Source: Pagrus major
Taxonomy: Eukaryota > Chordata > Actinopteri > Spariformes > Sparidae
Direction: 5' to 3'
Length of the DNA: 64,000 nucleotides
NCBI RefSeq assembly: GCF_040436345.1
Contig: NC_133230.1
Location: 15,634,197-15,698,196 of the forward strand
The position numbers were made by a program, and so were the translations under genes. The stretch's first letter is position 1. The number at the start of each line of letters is the position of its first letter. This document shows positions 24,834-36,788 of this stretch, in pieces. The notes under the pieces were generated by a model, which worked only from the letters and a program-made list of their open reading frames with translations, did no database searches and was not told the DNA's origin.

Positions 24834-27800
24834 TCATGCCGATTTTGATGACTCTGTAGTACACAAGACATGGATATACAGAGACAAATTAGATATTGGG
24901 GATAACTAGAATCACTTTATGATTTTATTTGTTTAACAAATTAATTTACCGTTTACTGTGGTAGCCTTATTCCTCTGCCCAGCGTCCTTTTTCGACCCCA
25001 ACTGCGCCATCATATTCATCATGTGCTCCAAGCGATAGGAGCCTCGGTAGATCCACTCCTTATGTTTATCTCTCTATCCATGAAGACAAACTACTATGAG
25101 TAACATACTCTAAAATATACCAGGCAAAAAAACATCAAAATCCAGTTGGAAATAGTTTAAAGATCGATGATTACAACTACTGACCTGAAAAAAAACCTGT
25201 ATCAAGCTGCAGTCGACCTTCAGCACCTCACACTTCTGCTGGACTCCTCCAAATTCTGCATTGATTATCTGTCCAATCCTGTACTGCGTCTGAGGCGGGT
25301 AAGGCTGGGCCTCTAAATACGTCTTCATAAATTCCTTGTGGTTTTCATTTGGAATATCGTCCAAAGGGTCTGCCACTATCACAAGAGAAAGAAACAAAGC
25401 CTGTCACTCTGCTTACTGGCAGTATAACAGAAAGTGCAATGTACAACTGTGGTTCAACATGTAAAAATGTGGGGCTCAGATTCAATTTGGCGTCATATTT
25501 GGTCCTTTTTTATTCCTTAAAGATTCAAGACTTTATTGTCATTGTGTTAAGAAAGCCTATGTGATGAGACACAATATCATATTTTACACATTCACAGCCT
25601 TCACTTCTGGACTTCACATGAAGTAAACCCCAGACTTTCCGGGTAATTTTTTGAAAACAGCTTTCAAACTTGACCAAACGTGTCCAACTGTCAGAGCGGA
25701 CAATCTTGTATCTGTTATATTCAACACAGTTAGTGTGTCAATTAAAAAAAATCAAACTTACATGGTCTGCACACCAGGTGAAGTAAAGGTAAGCCAACAT
25801 AGACTGGCGTTTGATCATCCAAAAAGACCAGGAACCTAAAAAATGAAAAAAATGTCTGCATCAAAACATACTTTGGCTATGGCAACTGCAAAAAAAAAAG
25901 AAAGGAGGCAAAAACACTTTAATCCCATTAGATTCACAAACCTCATGCGGTTTTTCCTGTTGGGGAGCTCTGCCACAAAACCAGGACAGAACCGGGGCTC
26001 TTCACCTTTGCACTTGATAACCACACGAGTTCCGACATCCAGCTGATCCAGCTGTGGCATGAGGTCAAAGGCAATGTGGTTACCGGAGACGAGGCTTTTA
26101 CTCTTCTCCTTCTCCTCAAAACCGATCTTGTATTTCAATCTACCATTGTCTGCGAAAAAAACAAAAAAACAAAAAACCAGTTGCCCTTTTTAAACAATGT
26201 CGTATCATTACAAGGAATATGTGGTGGCTATATTCCACGAGCAGACTCATTTTCTTTTTTCAGGTACCAAAACCTGAAAAAGATAAGTGATCAAGTACAA
26301 ATAAACCGAGTCTTCTTCTCTGATACGGTTTGTATTTTTTTACTTACCCTTTGTTACCATTTCCAGGATTTTCCCCCGTTGCCAGTCCCTGCCCTTCCTT
26401 CTGGCCAGGACATTCATGTTCACGCTGATCTTTAGCAAGCTAGGAGGGTCTTTTGTCTCTGTCCTGACTGGGGTTACTCCTGTCAGCGATGAGGGAACAC
26501 AACATGTTACAAACTATGTAAAGAGTTGTTGTCAAATATTGACGCTTTGGGTTGCCGTTTGACGGAAGCCACCATCCCAAAGCGTCAGTATTCGACAACT
26601 TGGGGAGAACATTCATCAATCATTCACCTATCTTTCTCCAGAAAGTTATATAGTGTTGCTTTAATATCTAAATTGATCAACTTAAGCATATACATTTCTA
26701 GTCATACATATTTTCTTATTTCGAATTGTAAAGATTAGAAGTTGCTGATAGTGAGTGATGTCTAAACATCCACCGAACCAGACACCTTATAAACAAAACT
26801 GTCTCAGTGTGGGTAGTCCATTCAGATGGCACTTATTCCCACTTTAGGTTACAAAACATGAAACCGCAAATTGTCCGATCATTGTAAAAGGTTCACATCT
26901 TATTCTCTACAATACTGTAAGTTAGTGCCAAAAAAATGTTTTTAATGTTAGGTAGTAAAGTAGTCAGTAGACTGTCTGGCACGACACATTAAATCAGTCA
27001 ATGCTAACGCTACTAAAGCCCTCTACAGGTTCATTAATTTGTGTACAACCCAGACGTGGTTAGCTGTGGTGATAAAATAACATATTCCTTTCTCGTGTTT
27101 TTTCCCCACAATAGGAGTGATATGAAAGCAATGAAGCAAACTTTTAGCACAAATAAAGTTATTCATTCAACAAAAAACTTTTCAAGTGGTCAGGGTGTTT
27201 TTGTATGGTGTGTTTTTACGACCATTACCATTGGATTTTGCAGGCGGTGTTGATGTTTTCACCCTGTTGCTCTTAGCGTTGGTATTTGCGCTGACTTGGG
27301 GTGTTGATGTTCTTGCTGCGTTGCACTTAGCACCAGTGCTTTTAACTGCAAAGCCCTTAGCACCAGTACTTTTTGGTGTATTGCTCTTAACGTCAGAACT
27401 TTTCGCCACTATGCTCTCAGTGTCAGAACTTTTTGATGCCATGTTCTTGGCATCTGAACTTTTTGCTGCGTTGCACTTAGCACCAGTACTTTTTGCTGCA
27501 AAGCCCTTAGGACGAGTACTTTTTGTTGTGTTGCTCTTAGTGTCTGAACTTCTTGCTGCGATGCTCTTAGCGTCTGAACCTTTTGCTGCGATGCTCTTAG
27601 CGTCTGAACCTTTTGCTTTGATGCTCTTATCGTCTGAACCTTTTGCTGTGACGCCCTTAGCATCTGAACTTTTTACTGCAATGCTATTAGCATCTGAGCT
27701 TTTTGCTGCGTTCCACTTAGCACCAGTACTTTTTGTTGCGAAGCCCTTAGGACGAGTACTTCTTGGTGTGTTGCTTTTAGCGTCAGAACTTTTTGCTGCC

Positions 27801-29406
27801 ATGCTCTTAGCACCAGTATTTTCTGCTGTGTTGCTCTTAGTGCCACTATATTCTGTCAAGTTGCTCTGAGCATCAGAGCTTTTTGCTGCAATGCTTTTAG
27901 CAACAGTATACGTGCTGACTTCGGGTCTTGCAGGACTTTTAGCAGGTTCCTCATTTTCTGAATCAATTTTTCTCCTCTTGTTTGATCCAGCATTAAAACT
28001 AGAGAAAGAATAATCAGAGTAAGATGAGTCCTCCTCTGGTTCCCACTGCGAACCAGAACTCGAATCGTCAAAGCATTCATGTTCATTATTGGGATCTTGA
28101 GGCGCTGGTGGACGAAAAGAACAGCTCTTGCGTGGAGAAAGTCTAGTCAACAACACCACTGGTTGTCTCTTTAGACTGACTAATTGTCTCTTTAGATTGA
28201 CAAGTTTTTTGTCATTATCTCTCCAGAGGTTCTCACTGTCCTCAGGATTTGGTAACAGGGGAGTAGAGCAAATTGAAGGAGGAGGGCCGGGGACGCAAGT
28301 CTCAGTGTGAAGAAACTCAGGTGAGGATGGAGGTGTACTTCCTACAAAATAAAAAAAAGCACAAGTCAACTTGAAGCCTTTAAATTAAAATAAGCCCGTT
28401 TGAATGGACGAAAACAAAAGTAAATCTTGTATTTGACTTGCATCTTACCACATCCTTCTGCACTATCATCATCAGAATCTGTGTCTCTGTACTCCCACCC
28501 CAGCAAAGAGTATTGTTTCTTCACAATTTCTTCACATTCTGCCACAGAACTGAAAGACATCCACAACAAAGCCAACATGAATCAAGCCAAAAATACAAAA
28601 AAAAAAACATACATTCTTCTTTAATACAGAAAATAAAACATCTTTTACACAAGTGGCCTGGGATTTGTTTAAACCTGCTGGCTTTGGTGCATCTTGTGTA
28701 TAACGGCACACTCACACTAGGCAATTGGTACTTTGTCTCTCAAAGTTTAATGTTGTTTCACTTTTTGTTTGTTTGGAATTAGGACTTTTTTCACTGCAAA
28801 TTCTTCACCCAGGGATAGCCTGGGCTGGGAGTTGACTTGAGATAACTTAGCCCCTTTTCACACATACAGCGTGAGCCCAGGGTTATCCTAAGCCCAGGGC
28901 TATACGAATCACACTGCTCACCCTCTAAGCCCGACTTAAATATCTGTTTGAATACGCACCTAATTTGGCTAATCTTGTTCTGGAGAAGGGCCAGCAAGCC
29001 TTCGGCTAAAGTCAGGTTTAGCTCACTTTGGAATGTGACGGGATTGTGCCAGTGTGACAGCTTTCTCACATTATGTCCTTACTCCATGTCCGATGCAACA
29101 CGATATTGGAGGGCTGGGGCTAAGACTGTTCCAACAATATTTAAAACCTGCGCTACGTGCAGTATGAAAAGACCTATCGTGGTCCAAAGGGCTTTTAAAA
29201 TAAGTGAAAACAAGAGCATAGAGCAGATACAACACTCACTCATAGAGCTTCAGGAGTTGGGTAGCCTGATTCTTCCTCCTGTCCAGCAGAGATTGCAGCA
29301 GATCGCATTTCTCCACCATGTCTGAGATCAGCCTGTTCTGATTAACTTCCCCTTGGATCCACTTTTGGAGCTCCCCTTTGGTCATCTCGAGCTCATCTTC
29401 CTCCAT
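24834..29406 (-). CDS. SETDB1-derived triple-Tudor protein, copy A (no SET domain, repeat insert)
   Basis: Nine coding exons: 29406-29240, 28549-28449, 28341-27229, 26479-26348, 26149-25942, 25835-25762, 25375-25185, 25073-24950 and 24853-24834. All junctions keep phase, giving 709 aa. The N-terminus resembles the SETDB1 N-terminal helices (MEEDELEMTKGELQKWIQ) and its KDFYSKLGLQYRDS region (here IVKKQYSLLGWEYRDTDS). A VVLLTRL...RPPAPQ motif and an acidic Ser region follow. Residues about 237-446 are AKSxx pentapeptide repeats. The triple Tudor module is at about 465-690 (ARRKGRDWQRGKI, FEEKEKSKSLVSGNHIAFD, FVAELPNRKNRMRFLVFLDD, EWIYRGSYRLEHM). The protein ends ESSKSA from a 20-nt last exon. 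MBD, SET and post-SET domains are absent, and no exons for them occur before clk2. Inferred role: a chromatin reader without enzyme activity. Confidence 0.88.
26528..26599. repeat. Near-perfect 24-bp hairpin in copy A intron 3
   Basis: The arms 26528-26551 and 26576-26599 pair in 22 of 24 positions, plus one G-U and one mismatch, around a 24-nt loop. The arm contains TTGACGCTTTGGG. It could be a miRNA-like foldback or a very short foldback/MITE. No second copy was found in the window. Confidence 0.75.
27270..27900 (-). repeat. In-frame 15/30-bp coding repeat (AKSxx) in copy A exon 3
   Basis: About 40 pentapeptides in a row, of type (A/P/T)-K-(S/G)-x-x, often paired as AKSSDAKSIA. A higher-order block recurs as TRPKGFAAKSTGAKCNAA. 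The DNA period is 15 and 30 bp. The frame stays open through the whole array, which argues for selection on the protein. The array is also open on the other strand only because of its periodicity. Confidence 0.85.
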
Positions 29407-31136
29407 AATTACTGCAACACACAAGGTTTTAAATTATGCGCTAAGTTGTACAGCATGGGTCTTGTTGAGGGCTGGTACTCCATAAATTCTGATCATAAAA
29501 AGGATTTTTTTTGTTTTGTACAAAAAGGCTGCCGACATATAGAATCACAGCAGATGGATATCACCAGCTCTTGGTCAAAGTCACATGCCATTATGCCTTT
29601 GTTTTGGCGTCTTCATCAGCTCCTGCTATTGATGGCCAAAATGTAATAGTCTAGCTAATGGCCATTATCACCAAAAGTGATCAGAACAAGAGTTTTATTT
29701 TCCAATTTAAAAGGAAATTAGAATCTAATTCTGACTAGTCATAATTCCAGTTCAAGATAATAATATTATGAATTCAAGATACTGACATCGCCCTTCACAT
29801 CTTAAGTTTTGACCTGTCAGGATGATGCATCTTGAACTGGCATTATGCATGGTCAAAATGTTTAAGGTATCTCAAACTGGAATCAGGAATAATCGTAATT
29901 TGATCATCACTTGACATAAGAAATATCTCAAATTGGACATAACTTTAACTTTCATTCTGCCTTGTTAAAAGCAAAGTTAAAACGTAATTAGATATCTTTA
30001 GAGCTTTGACTAGTCTAAACTGAATTATTGGAATCTCTAACTGATTTTTAGTAGTCAGACTGAATGTAATATCTGTACTCTTTATTCTAGATCGTCAAAA
30101 TCGTAATGAAAAACTAAGAATTGTTAAAACGGATTGCCATCACAGCACGGATTCTGCTCAGCCACAGTCATTCACTTCTGTCACTCCGGATTTGACTTTG
30201 TTGTTGTGTGCCCAATTGTGATTGACGAAAGAGACACGCTACATGCACAAAAACAAAACTTTTACTTTTGCTAGAATCATCTGGTTGGCCAACTTTGGCT
30301 CTCAGGCCCCACTTTGGGGATAAAAATAATAATCCAGATTTGGAAAGTCTATGTAGCGGTTTATGGGATAGACCTGTTGCAGTATGGTCTAAATGTGGGG
30401 GGAAAATCTGTGAAATCTCCCTTTTTTTTGACGCCACATTGCCCTTTTAAATGCCTGAATATTTGTCAATCCAACTTTTTATTTGTCTTTTCAAAAAGAT
30501 TTTTAAATTCCATTATTCATTTATGAATTCATTAATGCATTTTTAAATGATGTACTGTTTAATGTTGTTTTTGTAAATCAATTTTTAATTTGAACTTATT
30601 GTTAAAATATCAAATAATGAATTACCCTTGCAATTTACACTATTTACTAATAGATTAATACTTTAATTCTTAAACTAATTTATTAATGCCCGTATTTATT
30701 GTACAATTAGTTCAATGCTTTAATCACTATTTATTTGACACTTGTGGTCCTCCATACATAACCAGGACAGTAAACGCACCATCATCAGTCAACGTTACTT
30801 CCTCTGAGCAACGGATCCTCGCGGGGTCACGTCACAAAAATGAGAGATGTTCCTAAATGTGGTTGATACCTGATCCTGGCTACACGAACAGCTTCAACGA
30901 AAAACAACAATAGATTTTATTAAGGCACCTTTTAAATAAAAGGTATCGACGCGAATCAGCAGGCTTTCCTGAACACCCGCTCAGAAAACTTCAATATGGA
31001 CATCACCATGACGGCTTTGTGCTGCTCTTTATCGGTGGTGGTGGAGAACAACATCCGAAATATGAGTGTCAAACTCAAACGTTGTTCCTCATTAAGCATT
31101 TCTCTTGTAAAAGTTGAGTATTAAGTCAGCAAATAC

Positions 31137-31270
31137 CTTCACTAAGGGATAAAAACTTCCCTGTTGGAGTTTCCGAGCGATTGTGCTGCTGCGTCTTCTT
31201 CGCCTGATTCCGCTGCGCCAGATGGCGAGATGCTCACTACTGCCCCCCTGCGTCCATTCAAACCATGGAT
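31137..31270 (-). other. Probable untranslated exon 1 and promoter of copy A
   Basis: A donor (GTGAAG/GTATTT) at 31137 closes a GC-richer segment upstream of the coding start. The next exon begins just before the start codon at 29406. The likely promoter lies between 31200 and 31300. No TATA box is obvious. Confidence 0.45.
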
Positions 31271-31445
31271 GTATCAACTACCACCATGAGTCCACTGTTT
31301 ATTAGACACGTTTTATTAAAACTACGTTTAGACAAAGACCAGCAAGTCTTTTTTTAATTACCTTGATTGTTTTCAAACAATACATTTTCTTATTCTATAC
31401 ATACACAGAAACAAAAGAAATAGATAGTTCCATGACAGAAATATT

Positions 31446-31829
31446 AAAGTGGCACTATGTAGTTTTGAAGGAGATTGATGCTAACAGTATTTATAAAAGG
31501 TAATAATACAAAATCAGACATATTTATTCTTAACTGAATAAACAAGCTGTAATAATAAGTAATAATAAGTCTCACAGGAAAATAACGTCCCCAGAACGCT
31601 GTTTGAAGCTACAAAAGGTGGCAGAGTCCGCCAAATATAAACAAAATAAAGTAAAACAGTATGAAATCGTGTTTTCCTTTAAGGTCAGTTTTTTATTTAG
31701 TTTATTCAGTCATGAAAGCAAAGAGAGTTTGTTTTGAGTTTGAAATTTTTTATTTTTTTTTTCCAAATCAGTCAATCTCTCTGATCCGATTAAATTTTCC
31801 TCCTCGAAACTTCATCATGCACCTTTAAA
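31446..31829. mobile_element. MITE-like non-autonomous DNA element (copy 1)
   Basis: Starts AAAGTGGCACTATGTAGTTT and ends with a degenerate inverted version (...CATGCACCTTTAAA). The interior (aaaggtggcagagtccgcc, taaagtaaaacagtatgaaa) matches, in inverted orientation, the element at 59688-60006. No coding capacity was seen. Confidence 0.65.
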
Positions 31830-33300
31830 CTAACCAATTTAACACACAGTACTCAAATTACTTAGGTATATTGGGATATGGGTGCATATATATGCAATAA
31901 AGAGTCAAATGAAATGTTGTTTTCAAGGCCGGAATTATTTTTGGGGACCAAAAATATCAACAAAACACAAAATAAAAACTCAGACGTCACAAAATAAACA
32001 TATCCCAATATTCCTAACTAATTTTGAGCAGTGTACATATGAACCACACAAATGGTTTTCTTAAATCAGGTTTAATACTGAAGAGTTTGCATAAATTAAT
32101 CATTTTGGTTCATTCTTATGACAGGTTGTTAATTGTGCCAGCACTGAAAGATATATGCCAATATCAGTGCGTTTGTACAAAAGTAATATAACAAGAATTA
32201 TACTGAGAAATTGAATGATGTATTTTTCACTTTGTAGAAACTACAATTGTTAAATTATATTGATAATAATAACAGATCATGCTACTGAAGTAAACATTTC
32301 ATTCCCAAAATACGACTTATTTGATCATTTCAATGTATGATTTTGAATATATATTATTACTGTATATATTCTGTTAGAGACAGAGATATAACTTCCTTCT
32401 TGACCTTGTTTGGCTTAGTTATTTATTTATTTATTTTCAAAATAAAAGTCTGTCTAAACAACGCAGGACAAGACAGGTGGCTGGGTATTCGCATAGCATT
32501 CTGGGTAGTGGTCGATTCGCTATGATTTAGGATCACATCTCTTTTGTTTACATACATTTTGCTTACAACCACGAGCACACAGCAACAGCCAACACAAATA
32601 AACAGAAAAGCTGATACTACTCGACTCTGAACAAAAGTAAAGACATAAACTTTAATGAAATGGAAGAACTGGCTGCCACTGCATGTTGTGTCCACATGCT
32701 TTGTTCATCTGTAGCTCCTTTTCATGCATATTTAATTGTCTCGACAGGAATCTAACCCAAGTTAGTTGCTCACCTGTGCTTTTCGTTTTGAAAAATAAAC
32801 GAAGGTCAAGTTGTTTCCCTGTGCTTTTAGACGCCATTCTGGCCTGCGGTGCTGCGTTCACTGCTCTGACCTCCTCGTCCCGTCTTCCTCAGCCACTTTC
32901 CAGATCGGATCGGATCCCGCCCCCTCCCACTTTTGACTGTGGGTCCACGGCCCCCTCCCCTCTGTCAGCACACGAAGGTGTGGAAGCACATGCCCGCCAG
33001 GTAAAGAAGAAAACATTAGATGAAAACTAAGCTTCATGGAAACATATTTCGTTGGTGAATCAAAAAAAAAATATTACTGGCTGTCATTTGGATTTGTTCA
33101 TCCCTACCCACATTTGATCAATCATGTGACCAATCAACACACATGATCATGTGAGTAACTGTAAGAAGAGTAAGGCTTTCCAGAAACCTGGCTTTGTTGA
33201 AGCTGCTGATGGCAATAAAACCTAATTACATTTAACTCTGAAGACTATTTGAGTTTATTTGCATCCATGAATCATGTGGTTATGTCTGAACCCATCTGGC
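31830..33300. other. Intergenic DNA between copies A and B
   Basis: Mostly AT-rich and without a gene. Around 32480-32510 a GCATTCTGGGTAGT word resembles the ZNF143-type promoter motif. At 32830-32655 a short minus-strand frame starts MASKSTGKQLDLRLFFK after a GC-rich patch (32850-32960). It could be a decayed first exon, possibly transposon-derived, but nothing downstream supports a gene. Confidence 0.35.
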
Positions 33301-33777
33301 TTAGTGAAGATTTCTTAACAAGTTACAGGCAACTGCACTGTGGTGCACTGAGTGAAGTGTTGGGCATTTGTGACAACCAGAACAAAAGACCAAGTTGAAC
33401 AAGATTGAGAAATCACATTTTTATGGAAAAGAGACTGAAACTTGCAAATGACAAGCTGATATACAATTTAAAATATCTTTTACTTTTATTGACAGAGTGC
33501 TGTACAGAGAAATGAAATAAATGGATATCAAACTATAGAGTAAAATAGTAATTTTTTAATAATTGCTGTGCTAAATGATAATCAAGTGTGAAGAAATCAT
33601 GACAGATGGTTGAAATATGTTATTCCGCACCAGTTGACTGAATGTGCACCCATCATCTGAATCACTGTAACGATGAATATAAGGAGGGCACTCTGTATTC
33701 AAGAGTTAGATCATTTTTCATAGGCTTTGGTCTGTGCGTGATCTCGTGTTTTGCTGTCTGCAATAAAACTGTTTTTA

Positions 33778-33837
33778 CATATATATATATATATACATAT
33801 ACATATGTACATATACATATACCAACACACACACACG
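33778..33837. repeat. AT/AC microsatellite
   Basis: A run of TA dinucleotides, then tacatata variants, then (AC)n. It lies in the 3' flank of copy B. Confidence 0.8.
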
Positions 33838-34468
33838 CAGGAGTTTGTCAATCATATCACATCAATTACGTAAGGAGAAACTTAACTGATGTATTCTCTC
33901 CGATCTCAAACATGCACAAACTAGATTTGAAAGTAACAAACACCCAACAGGATATTATAAAGATTATTGTACCTGAGGGTCAACCATCTCACGTGATCTC
34001 AGTAGGAATCAGATGTAAAAACAAAAAAAGGACACTTAAGTGATGCAACAACTTGCTGGAGTAATGCTTTGCAGTGACAAAAAACAAAAACTTCTTATCT
34101 TCTTCTTATCAACAGCTGTGCTTCTGTTGCATGGCACACCCTCGGCTGCTCCAGTACTTACGTTAGCTTTCGTTTCCTTGGAGACCTGCTTCTCATCAGC
34201 TATTGTGGTCCCGCTCAAAAGTAGTGATGTAATCATGCAGATTTTAAATCCCAAATATCAAACATTTTTTCACTTATTGAGGCGGCCCTGATGAGTCTGT
34301 GAACAGTGCAGGAGGTTTAAGACTGGATCTGTAAGCTTGTTACATCACCAGATAACCTGGGCCGAACATCGGTACTGATCGAGGTCCAAGATTAGACTTG
34401 TCTTGCAATTGTTAGGAGGGTGAATAGGGGATAAATCGTCCACAAACTCCTGGAGTCTGAGCTCAGCT

Positions 34469-36788
34469 TTACTCAGAAGCATCTTTGCGCTCTTTCGCTT
34501 CTTTCAGTTCCAAAAATCTTGCCATGTGTTGAAGTCGTATGGAGCCTCGATGGATCCACTCTTTGTGTTGATTATCCTGAGAGTGACAACAAAATCAACA
34601 TTACACCAAAGAAATCAGGAATAGAACATCAGTAACAGCGGTGTTAAATGATGCTCACCTGAAAAACGACCAGTATCAAGCTGCTGTCAACCTCTTCCAC
34701 CTGACACTTCTGCTGGACTCCATCAAACTCTGCATACAGGCTCTGTCCAGCGCTGTACTGAGTTAAATGTGGGTACGGCCAGTCCTTCAGGTACTTATTC
34801 ATGAAAGATTTGTGAGCACCGTCTGGAAGGTCGTCTATAACACTTTCCACTGTCAAAAAACACAGAAAGAGTCTGTTACTCTTTTTACTGAAATGTCTGG
34901 CAGTACCTGTACTCTCATAGCTCACATAGTTAATTCATCATAATGTTTCACATTAAAAGATTCCCAGCAGCTCAACAGGCATAATCCCCCTTATCATGAA
35001 AGTTTCAAATGTTAAACATCTGGGGGAATTACTGAATGTACAGTATCTTTGTCAGAGCAACAGAATGGTGAGTTTGAAACGACTATTTTCTTGTAATGAT
35101 GGATTTTGTGCTGTGGACAGTTTACATTTCACTGAATTAATCAAGACATCAAGTAAACATGGAGGACATGTTAAGTTCCCATTAACAGCTAAAACAGCAA
35201 ATTAACACTTTTTGACTTTTAACATGGAAGTGTCTGACCAAAATTTGATTACATAAAAAATATCTCAGAGGAAGAGGAAAAATAATAGAAATAAAATAAA
35301 GAAAAGTACCAAAACAGCCAAACTTACATGGTTTGCACACCAGGTGAAAAGCAGGTAAACCAACATAAACCGGCACATGATCATCTTGAAAGACCAAGAA
35401 CCTGTCAAATTAAAATATGTCTTATGTCAAATCACAGCTTTACTAAAGCATTTGGGTTTCCTGTCAGAAATTGTGTGGTATTATTTTCTTCTAAAAATGC
35501 CAAAAACGATGCCTGTTCATAGATGAAGGGATAAACACTGATTCACACACAAACCTTAAGCGGTTCTTTCTGCTGGGCAGCTCTGCCATAATACCAGGCC
35601 GGAACACGTTGCTCTGTTCGTGACACGCGACCACCACACGAGCACCGACATACAGCTGCTCCAGCTTTGGTGTGGTGTTGTAGGCAATGTGGTGGCCAGA
35701 CACAAGGCTCCTCCCCTTTTCTTCAAAATTTACTTTGTACTTCAACCGTCCATCTTCTGCAAGAGTGAAATAAGTAGAATCACCATTGTGTCATTTTTTG
35801 CTTCACTGTGGTTTGAAATAAATTACAGAAGTAAAAACATTGTTTTCCCTAGATGTACACTGTAGTTTCTGCATGTCAGGGATATCTATCAATCTATTTA
35901 TCTATCTATACCCACATATATACATATATATAAATTATATAGTGCTGCAGCTAACAATTAGTTTTGATAACGATTAAGCTGTCAATGACATTTTTGATGA
36001 ATAAATGATCATTGAGTCTGTAAAATGTCTCAAAATAGTAAAAATTGCATCTTTAAAAAGAAAAGTTTCGTTGGACCAAGAATTAATGAATTGAGCTATC
36101 ATTTCAGCCTAAATGATTATACTGTAGTGTTTTCAAAAAGTACAATTTTCTTTGTACAAAGTATGACTAATTAACTTTTTTCCAACATTCGCGTTAGTGG
36201 TTTATTTAGCTATATTTCAGTAAAATCCAAGTGTTGGGTACACACTGAGTGATGTTTTAAAATGTTGCGATCAATTTCCTGCCAAAATGTCTTACCCCTT
36301 GTTAATATCTCCACTATTTTTCCCCGTTGCCATCTCATGGGCTTCCGCCTCGCTAGGACCATCATGTCCACTTTGACTTCTTCCTCTGGCAAGCTGGGAC
36401 GGGTCTTCGTGGTTTCATTCGAGACATAAGAAAAAGCTGAGGATATTATTACAGGGGCTGGTTCTGTCACCTTCTTGTCCTTTTTTTGACTCGTTTTTGC
36501 TGTAGGTGTTCTTTTTGCCTCACTCTTGGTGGGTTTGCCAGTTTTCCATTCATCCTTTGAAACTGAGAAATCAGAATCACTTGAACCAGCCTCTGGCTCC
36601 CATTGCATATCCGAATCAGAGCCGCTGCGGGAGTCAACTTCACTGTAGAACTGCTGAGGCGTTGGTGGTCGCAGAGCGCTGACTTTATATTCAGGGAGTC
36701 TGGTCAAGACCACCACTGCCTTCCTCATCACTTTCTTGTTCGGAGGTTCATTTGTAGAAGGAACAGACTTACACTTGGGACCAGACAT
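34469..36788 (-). CDS. SETDB1-derived triple-Tudor protein, copy B (no SET domain)
   Basis: Five coding exons: 36788-36296, 35756-35555, 35401-35328, 34849-34659 and 34576-34469. They give 355 aa and a TAA stop. The start MSGPKCKSVPSTNEPP comes right after an acceptor. Residues about 30-90 carry AVVVLTRLPEYKVSALRPP and SDSDMQWEPEAGSSDSDFS. A Lys-rich linker follows, then the triple Tudor module from about 140 (MVLARRKPMRWQRGKIVEIL, FEEKGRSLVSGHHIAYN, MAELPSRKNRLRFLVFQDD, EWIHRGSIRLQHM). The protein ends KERKDASE. It lacks the N-terminal SETDB1-like helix found in copy A, and has no MBD or SET domain. The first coding exon used by copy C was not found here, and the two middle exons of copy C are a single exon here. 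Family assignment is firm; the reader function is inferred. Confidence 0.88.

Noticed and set aside
27186-27869. 227-codon plus-strand open frame, leucine/alanine-rich, opposite copy A exon 3
   Set aside because: It is the antisense of the 15-bp periodic coding repeat; a periodic array open in one frame tends to be open in others. No splice or start context supports it.
27000-28000. CRISPR-like array
   Set aside because: The regular repeats are coding (15/30 bp, no unique spacers) and the genome is eukaryotic.
28790-29060. Transposon end suggested by repeated 'agcccagggttat/agcccagggctat' words in copy A intron 2
   Set aside because: Short internal similarity only; no terminal repeats or second copy seen in the window.
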